Below are positions 61,604 to 64,000 of a DNA stretch of 64,000 nucleotides, piece after piece. Origin of the DNA: Bacteroidales bacterium UBA6192 (lineage in GTDB: Bacteria; Bacteroidota; Bacteroidia; Bacteroidales; F082); the NCBI GenBank assembly GCA_002422725.1, contig DITE01000058.1:7509-71508 (forward strand), read 5' to 3'. Numbering within the stretch: the first letter of the stretch is position 1; each line of letters starts with the position of its first letter. A model generated the notes under the pieces. That model saw only the letters and a list, made by a program, of their open reading frames with translations, ran no database searches and was not told the origin of the DNA. Made by a program: the position numbers and the translations under genes.

Positions 61604-62595
61604 ATGCTTTTTAACAGCTTATCGGTAGTTATTTCGGTTGCGCAACGGAAATGTTTTTCAGGACATTGCTGATGACCATGTAGTCCGCAAGGACGACATT
61701 TTAATGCTTCATCTGTTTCAACGATGAATGCGTTATCCGATAGCGGACCAAAGCCAAAACCCGGTATGGTAGAACAAAAAATTGCTGTTGTTTTGGCATT
61801 CACCGCGCTGCATAAGTGCATGGGAGCCGAATCGTTAACATAATTCATTGCAGCATCGCGCATGAGAGCTGCCGATTCGAGCAAACTGAGTTTTCCGCTA
61901 AAATTGATCAGATTGGCGTGCGACGAAAGTTTACCGATGCGTTCACATAGTTCATGGTCTGCCTTTGAGCCAAGCAGGTAAATAGGGATATCCGGGTCAA
62001 TATGTTGTATGAGATCAATCCAGCGATCTTCGGGGAACTGTTTTGTAAACCATAATGATGCCGGTGCAATACAGATGTACTTCCCGGTCTTGAAAGGCGA
62101 CATTCTGGCAATATCCGCCTGGCCAGGATAAAGTCGTGGGCGCGGATCGCCCTTGCCCGCAAAAAATTCTACAAGACTTAAGTTGCGCTCAGTTTCGTGG
62201 ACTGATTGATTTTTAACACCAATTGTGTGTCTGATGCGTCTGGTAAACAACATCGAAAACGGGTTCTTGTCGAACCCAACCCGCATCGGAGCGCCACTAA
62301 AAGCAGTGAGCAAACCGGAGGAAGCATACCGTTGAACAGTAAAAACAGCATCGTACTTTGCTGCCCGTATGGTTTTCAGAAGCTGGTAGAGGTGTTTGTA
62401 TTTGCTTGTTTTTTTGTCCCAAAGCAACAAATCATGCAAAAAGGGATGGTTGTTAAAAAGACTTTCGAAACCACTGCGTATAAGCAGATCTATTCGGGTT
62501 GCCGGAAAAGTGCGATGAATTTGTTCTATCACCGGCGTCACCAGAATCACATCCCCTATCGAAGCTGTTTGTATAATCAGAACCTTAGCAAACAT
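61600..62595 (-). CDS. glycosyltransferase family 9 protein
   Basis: The 331-residue protein has the GT9 (heptosyltransferase) layout: MFAKVLIIQTASIGDVILVT at the start, FPATRIDLLIRSGFESLF, KYICIAPASLWFTKQFPEDR, and the donor-binding region DSAPMHLCSAVNAKTTAIFC. It probably adds a sugar to a lipopolysaccharide core or other surface glycan at the inner membrane. ATGs at 62598 and 62595 are adjacent; the longer start at 62616 lies in a -7 box. It is coupled to the threonylcarbamoyl-AMP synthase gene. Confidence 0.9.
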   Translation of the reverse strand: MFAKVLIIQTASIGDVILVTPVIEQIHRTFPATRIDLLIRSGFESLFNNHPFLHDLLLWDKKTSKYKHLYQLLKTIRAAKYDAVFTVQRYASSGLLTAFSGAPMRVGFDKNPFSMLFTRRIRHTIGVKNQSVHETERNLSLVEFFAGKGDPRPRLYPGQADIARMSPFKTGKYICIAPASLWFTKQFPEDRWIDLIQHIDPDIPIYLLGSKADHELCERIGKLSSHANLINFSGKLSLLESAALMRDAAMNYVNDSAPMHLCSAVNAKTTAIFCSTIPGFGFGPLSDNAFIVETDEALKCRPCGLHGHQQCPEKHFRCATEITTDKLLKSI

Positions 62596-62613
62596 CATGC
62601 ATATAATATCATG

Positions 62614-62621
62614 CAAAGATA
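62614..62621 (-). promoter_or_regulatory. -7 box of the GT9-YrdC operon
   Basis: On the minus strand TATCTTTG, a perfect TAnnTTTG match, 18 bases before the start at 62595. Confidence 0.5.
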
Positions 62622-62712
62622 GGTTTTATGCCTGCATAGATGGTGATTTGGCAAGGGTTAAAGTGAAGTTTTCACACAAAATTATTCTTTGTAAGTGGCG
62701 AGACTCAATGAC

Positions 62713-63930
62713 CTATCTTTCATTGCCCGGCATTCTTATGTCGAGCGCATCGCGCAGGGCGTTTCCAACCAGCATAAACGACATCACCATCAGCATGATG
62801 GCAATTCCCGGTAGAATAGCCAGATAAGCTGAATCGAGTATGATATAAGCATAGTTTTCCTTGATCATGCTTCCCCATGAGGGCACAGGTGGCTGAACAC
62901 CAAGGCCAAGGAAACTCAAGCCGGCCTCAATAAGAATTGCAGAGGCAAAGTTGGCCGCTGAGATCACGATCACCGGGCTCATGATATTGGGCAGTATGTG
63001 CTTGAAAATAATTCTCAGGTTGCTGTAACCCAATGCTTTGGCGGCTTCAATAAATTCTTTTTCACGCAAGGGAATAATCTGCCCCCGGACTATTCGTGCC
63101 ACTTCGACCCACATGGTAAGTCCTACAGCTATAAATACCTGCCAGAATCCTTTGCCCAGGGCAAAAGTAATGGCAATCACCAGCAATAGGGTAGGAAGCG
63201 ACCAAACTACATTGATGAGCCACACGACGAAATCGTCGGTCCGGCCCCGGTAATAGCCTCCCAGACTTCCGATGCTTATACCGATCAGAAGCGAAATGAC
63301 AACCGAGATAAAACCAACAGCCAGGCTAACTCTTGTTCCAATAACAAGCCGGCTGAGCAAATCGCGGCCAAACTGATCGGTGCCAAACCAATATGTTTTA
63401 TTGATCAAATGGTCTTTTAAAATCCTGTTTTTCAGTATTTCTGCTGAATACTCTATCCTATTACCATCACTCATATCAAACTGGTAATTGCCATTGCTGT
63501 CTTGATGAATTTCGTTTATGACCGGATAACATATGTTGACAAGATGCAGGCTTTGGGTTTGATTTGAGCTACTTTCGGGATCGAAAATGGTAAAGTGCAG
63601 GCTGTCGCCATTAAATGCAAAATCGGAAATCGGGTAATACTGTTGATGCAATTTGCGACCTGATATCATGGTCGTAAGCAAATTGCTTTTTGTGGAGTTA
63701 CCCTCGGTTGCCACTGCCAGTAAGGTTATCCTAAAACCGGGCTTTTGCGTGGCGATTTCAAGTATCTGTTGATTTGCAAAGGGTGTTTTGTCGGGAGTAA
63801 TCAAATATCCTGCAACAGCCATTATTACACTGAGGATGATGAAAATGAGGGCAATCATTCCGGTTGGGTTTTTTTTAAACCTTCGCCAGGCGATCACCAT
63901 GGGTGAGCCGGATTGTGTGGTGGAACTCAT
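62713..63930 (-). CDS. OppC/DppC-type ABC transporter permease
   Basis: The 405-residue inner-membrane permease of a peptide/nickel-type ABC importer has an N-terminal helix (about 24-45), a long extracytoplasmic stretch of some 130 residues ending at YWFGTDQFGRDLLSRL, and then five membrane helices. The ATPase-coupling EAA loop is EFIEAAKALGYSNLRIIFKH, followed by GLSFLGLGVQPPVPSWG and the C-terminal NALRDALDIRM. The stretch between helix 1 and 2 is longer than in E. coli OppC. Partner permease, ATPase and binding protein are not in the window. The start at 63930 follows a -7 box. Confidence 0.92.
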   Translation of the reverse strand: MSSTTQSGSPMVIAWRRFKKNPTGMIALIFIILSVIMAVAGYLITPDKTPFANQQILEIATQKPGFRITLLAVATEGNSTKSNLLTTMISGRKLHQQYYPISDFAFNGDSLHFTIFDPESSSNQTQSLHLVNICYPVINEIHQDSNGNYQFDMSDGNRIEYSAEILKNRILKDHLINKTYWFGTDQFGRDLLSRLVIGTRVSLAVGFISVVISLLIGISIGSLGGYYRGRTDDFVVWLINVVWSLPTLLLVIAITFALGKGFWQVFIAVGLTMWVEVARIVRGQIIPLREKEFIEAAKALGYSNLRIIFKHILPNIMSPVIVISAANFASAILIEAGLSFLGLGVQPPVPSWGSMIKENYAYIILDSAYLAILPGIAIMLMVMSFMLVGNALRDALDIRMPGNER

Positions 63931-63952
63931 GGGTATGCGAACATTCTTTTCG

Positions 63953-63960
63953 CAAATGTA
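63953..63960 (-). promoter_or_regulatory. -7 box of the ABC permease gene
   Basis: On the minus strand TACATTTG, a perfect TAnnTTTG match, 22 bases before the ATG at 63930; the longer frame starting at 63975 would begin upstream of it. Confidence 0.5.
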
Positions 63961-64000
63961 AGGGGTTTTGCACAACTATCATTTCAATGCTGAATGGTAG

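Overview
The window looks like chromosome of a free-living Bacteroidota bacterium, probably Bacteroidales or a near relative. Evidence: -7 promoter boxes of the Bacteroidota type TAnnTTTG in front of many genes; type IX secretion sorting domains of both types; a PorP/SprF protein; DUF2851, DUF4294 and DUF5723 families; a fused two-in-one E1 dehydrogenase; and a zapA - 6S RNA - rny arrangement. There are no transposases, phage genes, CRISPR arrays or rRNA genes. One tRNA and one structured ncRNA are visible. Species-level placement is not possible from what can be seen.

Layout. 1-5.3 kb: three consecutive sensor kinase genes (a membrane PAS kinase cut by the window edge, a hybrid PAS-GAF-kinase-receiver, and a receiver-kinase), with no DNA-binding output. 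5.3-11.6 kb: purine nucleoside phosphorylase, a secreted MsrB, two AGCS sodium/amino-acid symporters and a DUF2851 protein. 11.9-14.9 kb: a small coiled-coil gene, zapA, 6S RNA, rny (RNase Y) and a small outer-membrane barrel. 14.9-19.1 kb: ruvX-def-lipoprotein operon, dapD and a DUF5723 outer-membrane protein. 19.2-22.7 kb: tRNA-Leu(UAG), then tig-clpP-clpX. 22.8-26.8 kb: a DUF4294 protein, then on the minus strand a Gfo/Idh oxidoreductase, a lipoprotein and a polyprenyl-phosphate sugar transferase.

26.9-38.4 kb holds pcm and the aerobic phenylalanine/tyrosine route: a phenylalanine hydroxylase on the plus strand and, further on, the minus-strand operon hmgA-hppD-fahA-flavin reductase. Together these would take phenylalanine through tyrosine, 4-hydroxyphenylpyruvate and homogentisate to fumarate and acetoacetate, but no maleylacetoacetate isomerase is visible. 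Between them lies a small operon (4-TM protein, XRE regulator, quinone-oxidoreductase-like enzyme) whose promoter overlaps a perfect palindrome. An Old Yellow Enzyme gene is followed by an alkaline-ceramidase-like membrane enzyme.

39.7-49.9 kb is the most striking part: three genes joined by ATGA stop/start overlaps. They encode a 2237-residue type IX secreted protein built from six copies of a three-module repeat, an OmpA-domain envelope protein that also ends in a SPOR-like domain, and a PorP/SprF partner. This reads as a complete surface-adhesin export cassette. 50-64 kb: S41 protease, fused E1 alpha/beta 2-oxoacid dehydrogenase, alpha/beta hydrolase, PIG-L deacetylase lipoprotein, a CaCA antiporter, NhaA, a type A T9SS cargo protein, the threonylcarbamoyl-AMP synthase with a GT9 glycosyltransferase, and an OppC-like ABC permease.

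Limits: all calls come from reading motifs by eye. No database search, structure prediction or profile scoring was run.
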